A stretch of DNA of 64,000 bases from Portulaca oleracea (GCA_029582165.1 CM055890.1:2212044-2276043); one strand, 5' to 3'; numbered from the stretch's first letter, positions 33,861 to 45,893 are shown. Notes: generated from the sequence alone by a model not told the origin. Made by a program: numbers and translations.

Positions 33861-33872
33861 TGGTATCAGAGT
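33861..33872 (+). promoter_or_regulatory. Element F primer-binding site
   Basis: TGGTATCAGAGT, one mismatch (last base) to the initiator-Met tRNA site. Confidence 0.9.
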
Positions 33873-33922
33873 TGAGTTTCATCTTGGAGTAAGGTTTGTT
33901 TGTCTTATTTGTGTAGTTCATA

Positions 33923-35800
33923 ATGTCAGGCTGCAGTAAAACACCTCAGGAAATAGCAGAACAAGCCTTGAGGGAGAAGGAGGAAATGGAGGGGAAAATG
34001 AAAATTATGAGTGAACAGTTGCAATATTATATGAGGTTGCACATGAGAGATCAATAGAGAATCTGATATAGAATATGATGATGAAGAAGAAGAAGAAGAA
34101 GAAGAAGAAGAAGAAGAAGAAGAAGAAGAAGAAGAAGAAGAAGAAGAAGAAGAAGAAGAAGAAGAAGAAGAAGAAGAAGAAGAAGAAGAAGAAGAAGAGA
34201 ACCCTATTAGTGAAACTGGGAGAGGTAGAAGAGGACCTAGATATCACAGAAGAAGGAGGCATGTAAGGAGGTCACTTAGGACTAGTTGAGATGAAGTTAG
34301 TAGTAGAAGTGAAAGAGAACAAAGGAGGGAAGATAGAAGAGTAGAGAAGTTGGATTTCAAAATAGATATTCTTGAGTTTGGAGGAGAGTTAGATTCTGAT
34401 GTGTTCTTGGATTGGTTGCAAACAGTGGAGAGGGTGTTTGATTTGAGGGAAGTATCTGAGGAGAACAAGGTGAAGTTGGTTGCATTGAAGTTGAAGAAAT
34501 ATGCATCTACATGGTGGAATAACATGCAAAGGAGGAGTGAGGAGATAGATGAGCCTAAGGTCAGTACATGGGTTGAAATGAGGCAGAAGCTCAAGGAGAA
34601 ATTTCTACCTGAAAGTTACATGAAGGAGAATTACTCGAAGCTTCAACACTTGGTCCAGGGCAGCAAGTCTGTTGAGGACTACACTAAGGAGTTTGAACAT
34701 CTATTGTGGAAATGTAACATGAAGGAGAATGAAGTTCAGACCTATGTGAGGTATCTTGCAGGGTTGAATGACAACATCAAGAATGTTATTGAGCTTCAAG
34801 TGTATCATTCACTTGATGAGTTGAGTTCTTTGGCTTATAAGGTGGAACAACAGAAGAAGGCTCAAAGGAAGGAGTATGGAAGCAAGTATCCAACCAAAAC
34901 CTATCCTCAAACCAAATCAGACCACTATACCAAATCCTACAGCCCACCTCAAAGAACCTATCCATCCCCACAACAACCTCAAACCAGATATCCAGCCCCT
35001 AAACCACCTCAAACACAGCCACCAAATCCCCCACAAAGAACCTCAGTTCCTACCAGCCGAGCATTACCTTAGAGGAGGTGTTTCAGATGTCAAGGTCTTG
35101 GACATCTAGCCTCAGAATGTCCAAATAGAAGAGCAATCACTTTGGCAGAATATCAAGCATCATTATTTGTTGAACCTGAGTCAGTTGTTGAGGAAGAATA
35201 GTTAGATGAACCTCAAGGAGATCCTGTGTATGATGAAGAGGAAGTTGAGGCCAGACCTGATAAAGGTGAAATGTTGGTGATCAGGAGGGTCCTTAGTAGT
35301 TTTGACATTGATGAGGAAGCTGAGCAGAGGGAGAACATTTTTCACACAAGGTACATAGTGCAAGGGAAGATCTGTTCCTTGATTATTGATGGAGGAAGTT
35401 GTACCAATGCAGCCTCACAGACTATGGTGCAAAAGCTGAATTTGCCAACCACTCCTCACCCAGAACCTTACACCATCCAGTGGTTGAGTCAAATCAAAGG
35501 TATCAAAATCTCATCTAGATGCCTTTGAATTTTTCAATTGGTTCAGTTTATAAAGATGAAGTGTGGTGTGATGTTATACCTATGGATGCTTGTCATTTGT
35601 TGTTGGGAAGACCTTGGTTGTTTGATAGATCTGTTAACCATGATGGAAGAGCCAATACTTATTCCCTTAACCTGAATCACAAAAAGATTGTCCTTACCCC
35701 ACTTAAACCATCCCAGCTCACAAAAAGAACCCAAAACCTCATTGTTGAACCATCCCTTGATGTGATCTTACCAGCTGAACATCATGAATTCAGTGAATAG
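33923..35800 (+). pseudogene. Element F gag-protease
   Basis: Gag starts at ATG 33923 (MSGCSKTPQEIAEQ). Loss of two bases near 34043 gives an in-frame TAG, then the acidic run has become a long GAA repeat. From 34211 the frame reads NPISETGRGRRGPRYHRR, the capsid (WWNNMQRRSEEIDEPKVSTW, VEDYTKEFEHLLWKC) and the proline-rich linker to a TAG at about 35070. CFRCQGLGHLASEC, SLIIDGGSCTNAAS and LLGRPWLF are intact, with another TAG at about 35200 and a one-base loss near 35525. It ends with EFSE-TAG at 35800, the same stop as in D. Confidence 0.87.
34083..34198 (+). repeat. (GAA)n expansion in element F gag
   Basis: About 38 uninterrupted GAA units where sister gag genes have roughly 3-10, coding for poly-Glu in the acidic linker. 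Confidence 0.95.
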
Positions 35801-35812
35801 AGGGAGAATCTT

Positions 35813-37330
35813 TTGCTTAACCTTGATGAAGAACCAGCCTCAGAAAATGTATCAGCCTCACAAAATAGCCATCCCTTATTCCAACCCATCCTAAACCAGT
35901 ACCTACATGTTTTTCTAGAAGAAATGCCATCAGGTTTACCCCCTAAGAGAGACATCCAGCATAAGACTGACCTCATCCCAGGATCTATCTTACCAAACAA
36001 ACCAGCCTATAGAATGACCCCTGCAGAAACCAATGCGGTCCAGAGGCAAGTTGATGAGTTGTTGGAGAAAGGAATGATTAGAGGGAGCTTGAGCCCTTGT
36101 GCAGTGCCAGTTTTGTTGGTCCCTAAGAAAGATGGAAGTCAGAGGATTTGTATTGATGGTAGAGCCATTAACAAGATTACTATCAAGTATAGATATCCTA
36201 TTCCAAGACTTGAGGATATGCTTGATGAGCTCAATGGCTCAACTGTGTTTCCAGAGATTGATTTGAGGAGTGGATATTGTCAGATCAGAATTTATGAGGG
36301 AGATGAGTGGAAGACAACCTTTAAGACTAAGGGAGGTCTGTATGAATGGCTTGTCATGCCTTTTGGTTTGACCAATGCACCATCAACATTTATGAGACTT
36401 ATAAACTAGGGTCTAAAGCCTTTGATTGGGAAATGTGTTGTTATTTATTTTGATGACATACTCATTTATAGCCAATCTGAAATGGAGCATGTGAATCACT
36501 TGAGGAGTGTTATGGAAATCTTGAGTAGAGAGTAGTTGTATGGGAACTTCAAGAAGTGTGAATTTTTCACCAGCCAGGTCATATTCCTTGGTTATATTGT
36601 GACATCAGAAGGAATTCAAGTAGATGAGGATAAGGTCAAAGCAATAAGAGAATGGCATGTTCCTACATCCATCCAGCAAATCAGGAGTTTTCATGGTTTA
36701 GCATCTTTTTACAGGAGGTTTGTGACAAACTTCAGCACTATTTTAGCTCCTATGACAGAATTAGTGAAGGGGAAGAGCTTTACTTGACACCAGCTGCACA
36801 GAAGGATTTTGAGGAGGTCAAAAGAGAGTTAACCTCAACACCAGTTTTGGCATTACCTAGTTTTGCCAAGATTTTTGAAGTGGAGTGTGATGTCTCAGTT
36901 GTGGGCATTGGAGCAGTGTTGACTCAAGAAGGCAAACCAGTGGCTTATTTCAGTGAGAAACTCAATGATGTCAAGAGGAAATACAGTACAGATGATAAGG
37001 AGTTCTATGCTATCATAAGAGCTTTGCAACATTGGAGGCATTATCTTATTTGAGCTGAATTTATTCTGCACAGTGATCATGAGGCCCTCAATTCATTCAG
37101 GGGCAGCATAAACTCAACACTAGGCATGCTACTTGGGTGGAGTTCATGCAACAATTACATTTTGTGATCCATCATAAATCTGGGAAGCTTAACAAAGGAG
37201 CCGATGCATTGTCCAGGAGGTATTTGTTGTTGGAAGTTTTGGATGCAAGAGTGCTTGGTTTTGAACAGTTGAAAGCTTTGTATGAGAATGATGAAGATGT
37301 TGGAGAGTTGTACCAAAAGAGCAAGGGACA
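35813..37330 (+). pseudogene. Element F reverse transcriptase-RNase H
   Basis: 35813-36409 reads [40 protein letters not shown] and motif A changed from FSKIDL to FPEIDL (catalytic Asp kept). Stops follow at about 36407 and 36533; [18 protein letters not shown] is intact between them. 36652-37053 covers the end of RT and RNase H ([26 protein letters not shown]). A TGA interrupts at about 37051. It is a relic with readable domains in the normal Ty3 order. Confidence 0.85.
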
Positions 37331-38540
37331 TCCTTAAAGTCTATACCATATAGACTAGGGGTTTCTTTTCAAAGGAGCAAGGTTATGTATTCCAAGGAGC
37401 AGTTTTAGAGAGTTGTTGATCTCTGAAGTTCATGGAGGTTACTTAGCAGGACATTTTGGCATTGAGAAGACCCTTCTTATGTTGAAGGAACACTATTGTT
37501 GGCCTAAAATGAGGAGAGATGTGGAGCATTGGGCCAGGAGGTGTGCAACTTGTCAATTGGCCATGAGTCATAGCTTACCTCAAGGGCTATATACACCTTT
37601 GCCAGTCCCAAACAGTCCTTGGAAGGACATCAACCTAGACTTCATTGTTGGTCTACCAAGAACTCAAAGAGGGAAAGATTCAATCATGGTAGTTGTGGAC
37701 AGATTCAGTAAAATGGCTCACTTCATTGCATGTCATACCACCTATGATGCTGTGAGGGTGGCTGAATTGTATTTCCAGGAGGTAGTGAGACTCCATGGAG
37801 TTCCCAGGAGCATGGTTTCAGATAGGGATATCAAGTTCCTAAGTCATTTTTGGGTTACTCTTTGGAAGAAGTTGGGCACTCAACTGAAGTATAACACAAC
37901 TTGTCATCCTCAAACAGATAGGCAAAGAGAGGTCACAAACAGGACACTTGGAACACTATTGAGGTCACTGATAAACACAAACAAAACAGGATGGAACACC
38001 CTTTTGTCTCATGCTGAATTTGCTTTTAAAAGAGCACCATCAAAGGCAACTGGCCTTTCCCTATTCCAGGTCATCTATGGTAGAAATCCTATAACTCCAT
38101 TGGATTTATCCCCACTAACAAATTCTGTGAGGTTTACTTATGAAGCAGGTAAACATGCAGAGGAGATCAAGAAGCTTCATCAGCAAGTCAGGGAGAAGAT
38201 CATAAAGTATTCTGAGCAAGTTTCTACATCAGCAAACAAGCATAGGAGAAAGGTGGTTTTTAAGCCAGGAGACTTAGTGTGGATTCATCTAAGGAAAGAT
38301 AGATTTCCAAGCAAGAGGAAGGGAAAGTTGACACCAAGAGCAGATGGACCTTTTGAAGTTCTAGAGAGGATTGGAGACAATGCTTACAAGTTAGACCTTT
38401 CTGAAGATTATGGAGGCAGTGCTACATCCAACGTTGCAGATTTGAGGCCTTACTTTCCAGAGCATGAAGACCTTCCAAGTTTGAGGACAAACTTTCCTCA
38501 ACCTGGGGAGGATGATGGAGGTCCTCCATCAGAAGACTAG
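37331..38540 (+). pseudogene. Element F integrase
   Basis: The segment 37413-38540 (375 codons) is uninterrupted. It contains HFGIEKTLLMLKEHYCW and CATCQLAMS (HHCC), the DDE core [24 protein letters not shown] and HPQTDRQREVTNRTL, then GDLVWIHLRKDRFPSKRKGK and ADGPFEVLERIGDNAYKLDL. The frame passes the PPT and stops 28 nt inside the LTR (PPSED-TAG). All three catalytic residues are kept, so this domain could be active in isolation, but it is cut off from the upstream frame by TAA/TAG stops near 37336-37358. Confidence 0.86.
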
Positions 38541-39663
38541 AGTCCAGAGTCAGAGCCAGCAGGAGCAGCAACGACCTCACCAACACCAGCACCAAGGCCA
38601 TCATCAACAACATCAAACACTGACATCCAAGAGTGTTTTATGATGGTCCAACAAGTCATGAGGTCGTCCAACAGCAACAACAACAACATCAACATCAGCA
38701 GCAACAGCCAACCAGTGAGGCCATTTCTCAATTCCATATCTTTGGATTGAGGTCCTCAACCGCCTTTTGAAGACTTCACTTTAGAGCTATTGAGGACTTT
38801 CCAGCTCAGTGAAGATACTTGCCAATTCTGAGGTCCTCTATGAAGACATCACTTCTGAGCTGTTGAGGAAATTTCAGTTCTGTGAGGTGATCCTGCATTG
38901 AGGTCCTCCATGAAGACTTGATCATTTCCGAGCTATTGAGGTCTTTTCCAGCTTGTGAGGTGAACAATCGGATATGTAATAATGATGACGTGTTTGTTGT
39001 CTTTCATTTCCTTTTATTTTGATGTAATCCAGTTGGTAAGGAGCCTTAATTAGCTTACTAAGTTAGTTAAGTAGCTTAATGCTTAACTAGGGAGTTTCTT
39101 GAGCAAGGGGAAACCCTTAATCAGCTAGCTCAAACCCTAGGTTTATAAGCTTTGTATTCGGTAGCTTGAGGTCATTAACTTCAGTGATATTCAATAGCAT
39201 TTTGAGTGCCTTAATTGAGCCTCTTGTTTGTGAGTAACGTTAAACTCTCATCCTTGGTTAATGCTACTTCAGTATCAAGGATTTGGCAATCCTTGTGGTG
39301 CATGTAGAGCTTGATAACTTCGATGGTGTTGTGCCTGTATCCATTGAGGTCATTGAGTCCATTGCCCTTGATGTTCTAGCTGTGGTAGGTCTGTATCAGC
39401 TTGAGCCTCAAGACTATCTTCGGTTACTGTTTGATTGTAAGTTTGTTCATCCGATCATCATTTTATCATCATCCATTTCATCCGTTTGTTCACTGGTGTT
39501 TGTGCTCTGTTTTGAGGAGGTTGTAATTGATTTTCTGTCGTGAGGTCTGTTTTGGTGTGTTTAAGCTTGAATCTCTATTGTGAGGTCCAAATTGTGTGTG
39601 TTGTGCATTAATGTGGTGTACTGTGAGGTCATTACTCTGATCTTCGCGACCTAGCATACATCA
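38513..39663 (+). repeat. Element F 3' LTR
   Basis: TGATGGAGGTCC to CATACATCA, 1151 bp. The PPT CTGGGGAGGA adjoins it; the hairpin AAGTTTG-AGGA-CAAACTT is at 38477-38494. Confidence 0.93.
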
Positions 39664-40689
39664 CCTTGTGCAGTGCCAACTTTATTGGTTCCTAAGAAAG
39701 ATGGAAGTCAGAGGATGTGATTGTAGAGCCATCAACAGGATAACTATCAAATATAGATATCTTATTCCAAGACTTGAGGATATGCTTGATGAGCTCCATG
39801 GCTCAACTGTGTTTTCAAAGATTGATTTGAGGAGTGGTTACTACCAGATTAGAATTTAATAGGGAGATGAGAGGAAGATAGCTTTTAAGACTAAGGGAGG
39901 TCTGTATGAGTTGTTAGTCATGCCTTTTGGTTTGATAAATGCACAATCTACATTTATGAAACTTATGAACCAGGTTCTAAAACCTTTAATTGGGAAGTGT
40001 GTTGTAGTTTATTTTGATGACATACTCATTTATAGTCAGTCTGAAATGGAGCATGTGAATCACTTGAGGAGTGTTATGGAGATCTTGAGTAGGGAGCAGT
40101 TGTATGGGAACCTCAAGAAGTGTCAATTCTTCACCAGCCAGGTTATATTTCTTGGCTATATTGTGACATCAGAAGGAATTCAAGTAGATGAGGATAAGGT
40201 CAAAGCAATAAGAGAATGGCCTGTTCCAACATCCATCCAACAAATCAGGAGTTTTCATGGTTTAGCATCTTTTTACAGGAGGTTTGTGAGGAACTTCTGC
40301 ACTATTTTAGCTCCTATGACAGAATTTGTGAAGGGGAAGAGCTTTACTTTGACACCAGCTGCACAGAAGGCTTTTGAGGAGGTCAAAAGACAATTAACCT
40401 CAGCACTAGTTTTGGCTTTACCTAGTTTTGCCAAGATTTTTGAAGTGGAGTGTGATGCCTCAGAGGTGGGCATTGGAGCATTGTTGACTAAAGAAGGCAA
40501 ACCAGTGGCTTATTTCAGTGAGAAACTCAATGATTCCAAGAGGAAATACAGTACATATGATAAGGAGTTCTATGCTATCATTAGAGCATTGCAACATTAG
40601 AGGCATTATCTTATTGGAGCTGAATTTATTCTGCACAGTGACCATTAGGCCCTCAAATTCATTCAGGGGCAGCATAAACTCAACACTAG
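39664..40689 (+). pseudogene. Element C reverse transcriptase-RNase H segment
   Basis: After F, element C resumes: [16 protein letters not shown], a small deletion, [20 protein letters not shown] and [15 protein letters not shown] with a TAA at about 39857. 39911-40600 covers [47 protein letters not shown] and RNase H ([33 protein letters not shown]), followed by TAG stops at about 40600 and 40648. It is cut off at 40689 by element G. Confidence 0.87.
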
Positions 40690-42286
40690 TGTTGGAGATC
40701 AACCCTCGCAACCTTATTTGGTGTTAGCATGCTTTGAGGCCATCCATAAATCCCAGATGAGCCTTGTCAATACTAAAGGTCATTCACATTATATGAGGCC
40801 ATCCTTACTGTCTCAACACTTCAGAATTGAGGCATCACTTACATTTGGTCCCTTAGAGGTCATTCATAAAGTCCAAGCTTACATGGTCCAAAGGTCATCC
40901 GGGTTCCACAGAGTTATCTCGTTCTGGACATGCATTGAGGACGTATGTCTGCAGCCGGTTGTTCTTATTGAGGACGTTTATTTGGAGCCGGTTGTTCTTT
41001 TCAACTTGGTTTGTGTTTCTCTTCTCTTTGGATGTCAAGGAAGTTTATTATTGAGCTTTCCTAAATGCCAATGGTTGATCCATTTGGAGGTCGTTGGCAT
41101 TCTGCTCAACTATTGCAATTTGGGTATGTGCATGAGGACCTCATTCGAGATCAGCTCGTCTTTTGGTGTTTCAGCAAGGTCCTTTTGGTCTTTTCACTTG
41201 GGTTGCATCATCTTCTGCTTATTGGAGATCATTAATCTTCTATGCAATCCGAGTATACGAATAAGGACCTCTATCTTGAATCTACTGAGAATTTGGACGA
41301 TCAAGGACGTTCCCTACTGAAGGAAGACTATTTTGCGCCTTTTGACTTTACTTCCTGAGTTGTTGAGGTCCAATTTAGTGAGGAGTTTGTCATTGAGGTC
41401 CTCTATGAAGACGTCACTTTCGAGTTGTTGAGGTCCTTCCAGCTCGTGAGGTGATTATCCAGCCTTGCCCACGTGAGGAATGCTGCTCCAACAAGAAAGC
41501 GCAATGTGTGATGTTTCTAGAGCCTTCCAATTGTTCTAGAAGCTTCATGAAGATGCCATGTGTGACGCTTTTATTAGCCCTCATTACTATTGTTCTAGAA
41601 GCTTCATTAGTTAGTTACATATTATCTTATTTTGATGTAGTTAGTTTAATTAAGCAAGTTTAGGACGTTTTCTTCTTGCTCAAGAAACTCGTAATTAGAT
41701 ATCTCAGCTGGGTTTATATATATACCCACTATGAGGTCATTGTAAATAACAACTTGATGGTATGAAATATGAGATTTTGAGTGCGTTATTGAGCCTCTTG
41801 TTTGTGAGTGACGTTAAACTCTCAACCTTGGTTAATTGTACTTCAGTATCAAGGATTTGGCAATCCTTGTGATGCGTGTAGAGCTTGGTAATCTCGATGG
41901 TGGTGCGCCTGTATCCATTGAGGTCGTCAAGTCTAATGCCCTTGTGATAATCGGTCATGGTGTGCCTGTAGTGATCGGTAATCACTTGATTCTATCCTTT
42001 ATTTTCTGCATTTTCCATCCCTCATTATCCATTTCAATCCATTTGATGTTAGTGGGTGCAAGGTGAACCGGGTTCTATCTTGGAGGAGGTTATTCGTGTT
42101 GTTCTAGCTGTTTCGATCTTATTTCAGACCTCACCCATTTCATCCATCTGATCCTTGTTGATTAACCTCTGTTTTGGAGCTGTTTGCATTCGATTATTCA
42201 CTGTGAGGTCCCAGAATTCCAGTATTGTGTGTCCTCTTGGTGTTTGACAGGTCATCACTCTGATCATCGCGACCTTGCATTCATCC
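40690..42286 (+). repeat. Element G 5' LTR
   Basis: TGTTGGAGATC (TGATGGAGATC in others) to GCATTCATCC (CATCA in others); both ends are mutated. Perfect heat-shock motifs lie at 41534-41551 and 41593-41605, with TATATATA at 41715-41724. Confidence 0.88.
41534..41605 (+). promoter_or_regulatory. Heat-shock-element arrays in the G LTR
   Basis: TTC-TA-GAA-GC-TTC-AT-GAA (41534-41551, four units) and TTC-TA-GAA-GC-TTC (41593-41605, three units), 110-190 bp upstream of the TATA-like box in the sense direction. This is the same arrangement as in the solo LTR. Confidence 0.6.
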
Positions 42287-42289
42287 TCT

Positions 42290-42301
42290 TGGTATTAGAG
42301 C
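42290..42301 (+). promoter_or_regulatory. Element G primer-binding site
   Basis: TGGTATTAGAGC; differs from the family-1 site by one base (C to T). All family-2 copies share this variant. Confidence 0.85.
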
Positions 42302-42438
42302 TGATTTTCATCTTGGAGGAGCCGAGTTTCATCCTTGAGGGAGTTATTGGTGTTGTTTTTTATGTTGGGCAGTAGTTGAACACCTCAGGAAGTATCCAAG
42401 CTAGCTACCATCTTGGTGAGTGAGTTTTGATTCCCTTT
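42302..42438 (+). other. Element G leader before the H insertion
   Basis: Contains TGTTGGGCAGTAG and GCTAGCTACCATCTTGG, matching the leaders of the inverted copies. It resumes at 47473 with GAGCCTAAACACATCCC after H. Confidence 0.8.
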
Positions 42439-44010
42439 TGATGTATAATGGGATCAAAGATTGTATCTTTAATCAATTACACATCAAAGGAGACGTGTAA
42501 CCAATCTCAACATGGGAGGCTTCAAGTGATCTAGGGAAAAGAGTAGGGTGCTTCAAGGGAGAAAGATGGAGTCTTTGAGAGAGAATATGAATTGTGGATG
42601 ATGAAAGGTTGAATCTTCATGAGTAAAGAGAGGGAATTTTGATGGGAGGGTTTGAGAGTGACGTTAGGGATGGTGAGGATGACGAGAGTGATGAGAGATT
42701 TGAGAGTATGAGATGGATTAGGGTTTAGGGATTGTGAGAAGGGCTTATGGCGTGAGGCCTTTGAGAGATTGAGAGAAAGATTGATGTATTTGAAAGAGTA
42801 GGTTTGAGGGAGGGACGTTTGGATGAGAGGGGGAGAGAATGAGTTTGATGTGAGCTAGGGTTTGAGAGGGAGGGTTGACGTGAGAAAGGTCTGGAGGGAG
42901 AGTGGCGAGATCTTTAGGGTTTTGGGGTCTATCTCAACTATATTGATAGAGAGATAAGAGAAGTAATTATCTTAACTAGATTGACAGAAAGATAAGAACG
43001 GATAGTTCTAGGTTTCTAATTTGAATCCACAAGAGAGACAACCTAGGGCTGACTTGACCTAGACCGCAACCTAGGATCAAGCTCTTCCTAACCACTTGGG
43101 TGCCATGCCAAGATACAATAGAAGAAAGGGGGTGAGGTTTATTCAAACACTCGGGAGAAAGCTAAAAGCTTAACTGATTTCATAATTCAAGGTTGGGTGC
43201 CTTTGAGAGGCTACAAGCCTAGCTATTTATACTACTAAAGTCCTAAACCTCCTAGGACTCTCAAGATTGGCGTGCAAGCCATCTTCTCCTACTAGGACTC
43301 TATTACTTGGCATGCAAGCCAAGGACTCCTAATACTAGATGCCATCTACTCCATCTCCTCCTTGGATTAGGACTCCTTATCCTAAGGGGAGTTGGTTACA
43401 AGAGATAATAATCCTTTTAGGACTTGGCTTTCCTAATCCAAGATGGATTAGTTACAAAATAAGCCAACCTTATCTAGGACTACATAGCTTGGCGCCTAAT
43501 CTAACACACTACACGCCTATCACACTCACACACACACACACCTTCTAGATCATTCTAGAACATTCTAGAGTATTCTAGATTAATCTAGACTCCTACGACT
43601 TGGTGTCCAAGTTTATATATATTACTTGGCACCTCACACAACTGGAAATGTAAATTAAACCCTAGAAATGTAAAGAAATACATTAAAAGGCCAAAACTGT
43701 GAACTTCTTCTTGAAATGGTCAGAAATGTGAAATTCATCTCAAAATGATCAGAAATGTGAACTTCATCTTGAAATGGTCCAAACTGTGAAGTTCAACTTG
43801 GGCTTTGTACTTGGGCCTTTAGTTGTGGACTTGGAGGACATGGGATTCCCATCATCCTCTATGAATCTTGAGTTTCCGAAGGTGATCCCAAGGCTATGTG
43901 AGCCTCCATTTCCTTCCATGAACCTATGATCCCCAAAGGTGAGACTTAGGTTAAGCAGTTCTCCTTCATGGGCCTCTTCTGATGTTTTTGGCGTGGGCCA
44001 AAATACATCA
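42439..44010 (-). repeat. Element H 3' LTR
   Basis: TGATGTATAATGG to AAATACATCA, 1572 bp. The sense PPT CAAGGGGGGAA adjoins at 44011-44021 and the hairpin is at 44029-44046. Confidence 0.93.
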
Positions 44011-45662
44011 TTCCCCCCTTGTTGGAAAAAGTTTGTCCTCAAACTTGATGGGAGGAATGAGACCTCTTTGTTGGTTGAGCGGGGCTGGCCTCCATTATCT
44101 TCCATGAATCTAGGATCACCAAACTTCTTCATGTAATGAATTTTGGGGCGGCCCTCTTGTGATAGAACAAGTTGAACTGCTCCAACATCAACTCTAGGAG
44201 CATCACACTCAACCCTCTTATCAAAGTTTGGTAGGGTTAGGACCGGTGTGGTGCAGAGTTTATCCTTGATGACTTTGAACGCTTGTTGGGTGGCTGGGCT
44301 CCATGAAAACTCCTTGGATTTCCATAGCTCGGTCAAAGGAGATAAAGTAGTATTGAAATTCTTCACAAACCTCCTATAGAAAGAGGGTAAACCGTGGAAG
44401 CTTCGAACAATTTGAATACTAGTTGGAGTAGACCACTCCCTTATAGCTTTGATATTTTGTTCACCATCATTAATCACCTCAGTTGAAAGATCATAGCCAA
44501 GAGAGTCTATGTTGTTGATGAAGAAGTAACACTTGGACGGATTACCATGCAGCTTCATGTGAGCTAAGGTCTCCAAAGCAGATTGTAGGTGAAAGTTGTG
44601 ACCTTTCTCACTCTTGCTATTCACAAGTATATCATCAAAGTAGAGAACAATACATTTGCTAATAAGGGGCTTCAAAACCTGATTCATTAGTCTCATAACT
44701 GTAATGAAAGCAACAGTTAGACCACAAGGTGTGACTAACCATTCATAGAGACCTCCTTTGGTTTTCACAGTAGTGTCCCCTTCGTGAATTTGAGCCTGGC
44801 AGGACCCACTTCTTGGATTGACCTTTGGGATGTCGTGGATGCCAAGTAACTCACCCACTAGATCTTCACTTCTAGGAAACCTGTACTTAGTAGTAACCTT
44901 GTTGGTGCACAGACTTTGGCTTCCTTCCTTTGGGACCAAAAGGGTAGGGATGGCGCATGGACTGAGACTTTCCCTAATCATACCCTTTGCTTGAAGATCT
45001 TCATCTTGCCCTTGAACCTCTTGAGTGTCACTAGGGTTTATGTGAGTTGTTGGTTCATGATGCACAACTGATCTAGGAATGGGATCAGTTTGGACTTCAC
45101 GTTGGGGTAGTCTCTCGTCTAGGAACACATGAGGGTGTTGTTCTCTAAGGGGGGTGACGAGAGGAGGGTTGCCGTGAGTAGGTTCTTCATCATTGGTTAG
45201 CTCTTTGTGGCTAGGGTTTGTGTTTGGGTCTAAGGGAGTGATCTCCTTATGCTCACTAAACTCAGGGCGTTTAGTGGTCATAGAAGTGATGGGGTTTGGA
45301 TCATCTTCCTTAGGTGGGGACGGTTGAGTTACTTGGAGTGGAGTTAGGGTTATTCTCTTGTTGTTCATCACAAGAGTGTAGGTATTAGCTCTTCCGTTGT
45401 GCATCACACTCCTGTCAAATAACCATGGTCTTCCAAGTAGAATATGACAAGCATCCATAGGCAAAACATCACACCATAAAGATTCTTTAAAGGATTTGCC
45501 AATGGAAAAGCTTACCAAACATCTTTGAGTCACTTGTAGATCTTCACCCTGATTGAGCCACTGGATGGTGTAAGGCTTTGAATGGGGACTCGTTTCCAGC
45601 TGAAGTTTGTCCACCATAGTAGTTGATGCCACATTAGTGCTGCTTCCACCATCAATGATCAA
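43764..45662 (-). pseudogene. Element H protease-RT ORF, 632 codons, running into the LTR
   Basis: A single uninterrupted frame. It starts at the protease active site (IIDGGSSTNVAS), then LLGRPWLFDRSVMHNGRANT, a divergent linker, and RT: SPCAIPTLLVPKEGSQ, GLYEWLVTPCGL, YFDDILVNSKSEKGHN, FHGLPSFYRRFVKNFN and a start of RNase H. Against family 1 it has many losses, all in multiples of three. RT motif A, normally KIDL, reads KVNP: the catalytic Asp is Asn. The last ~82 codons are in the 3' LTR. A gag-like ATG at about 45782 is fused straight to the linker before the protease but is separated by a frameshift. The RT should be inactive despite the open frame. Confidence 0.8.
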
Positions 45663-45875
45663 CGAACAAACTTTTCCCTTGATTGTGCAACGAGATTGAA
45701 AGATGGCCTCTAGTTTTGTTGATCTTCAGAAACAATTGAGTTACTAAGAACTCTCCTCATAAGGAACATCTCGTGAGCCATGGTGATGGACGGTTGGGGT
45801 TTTGTGATTCAAGTATGGAGGGGATTGTGTTTGGGCTGTTTTGTGGGGCTAGGGTTGCACTCGAAACAACCTAGA
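45663..45875 (-). other. Element H leader and residual gag start
   Basis: On the minus strand an ATG (about 45782) gives MAHEMFLMRRVLSNSIVSED, i.e. a start codon joined to the linker that normally follows the zinc knuckle. The whole gag has been removed between them. Confidence 0.6.
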
Positions 45876-45887
45876 GCTCTGATACCA
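45876..45887 (-). promoter_or_regulatory. Element H primer-binding site
   Basis: GCTCTGATACCA on the plus strand, initiator-Met tRNA complement in the sense direction. Confidence 0.92.
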
Positions 45888-45893
45888 AAATTA

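Larger units (their letters stand above)
32714..39663 (+). mobile_element. Element F: Ty3/gypsy retrotransposon, family 1
   Basis: A 6950-bp copy in the same direction as C, with LTRs 32714-33856 and 38513-39663 and perfect 5-bp target duplications CCTTG (32709-32713 and 39664-39668). It contains the full gag-to-integrase set with multiple stops. Confidence 0.95.

Noticed and set aside
34005..34266. Poly-Lys and poly-Phe open frames
   Set aside because: Out-of-frame readings of the GAA microsatellite in element F gag.
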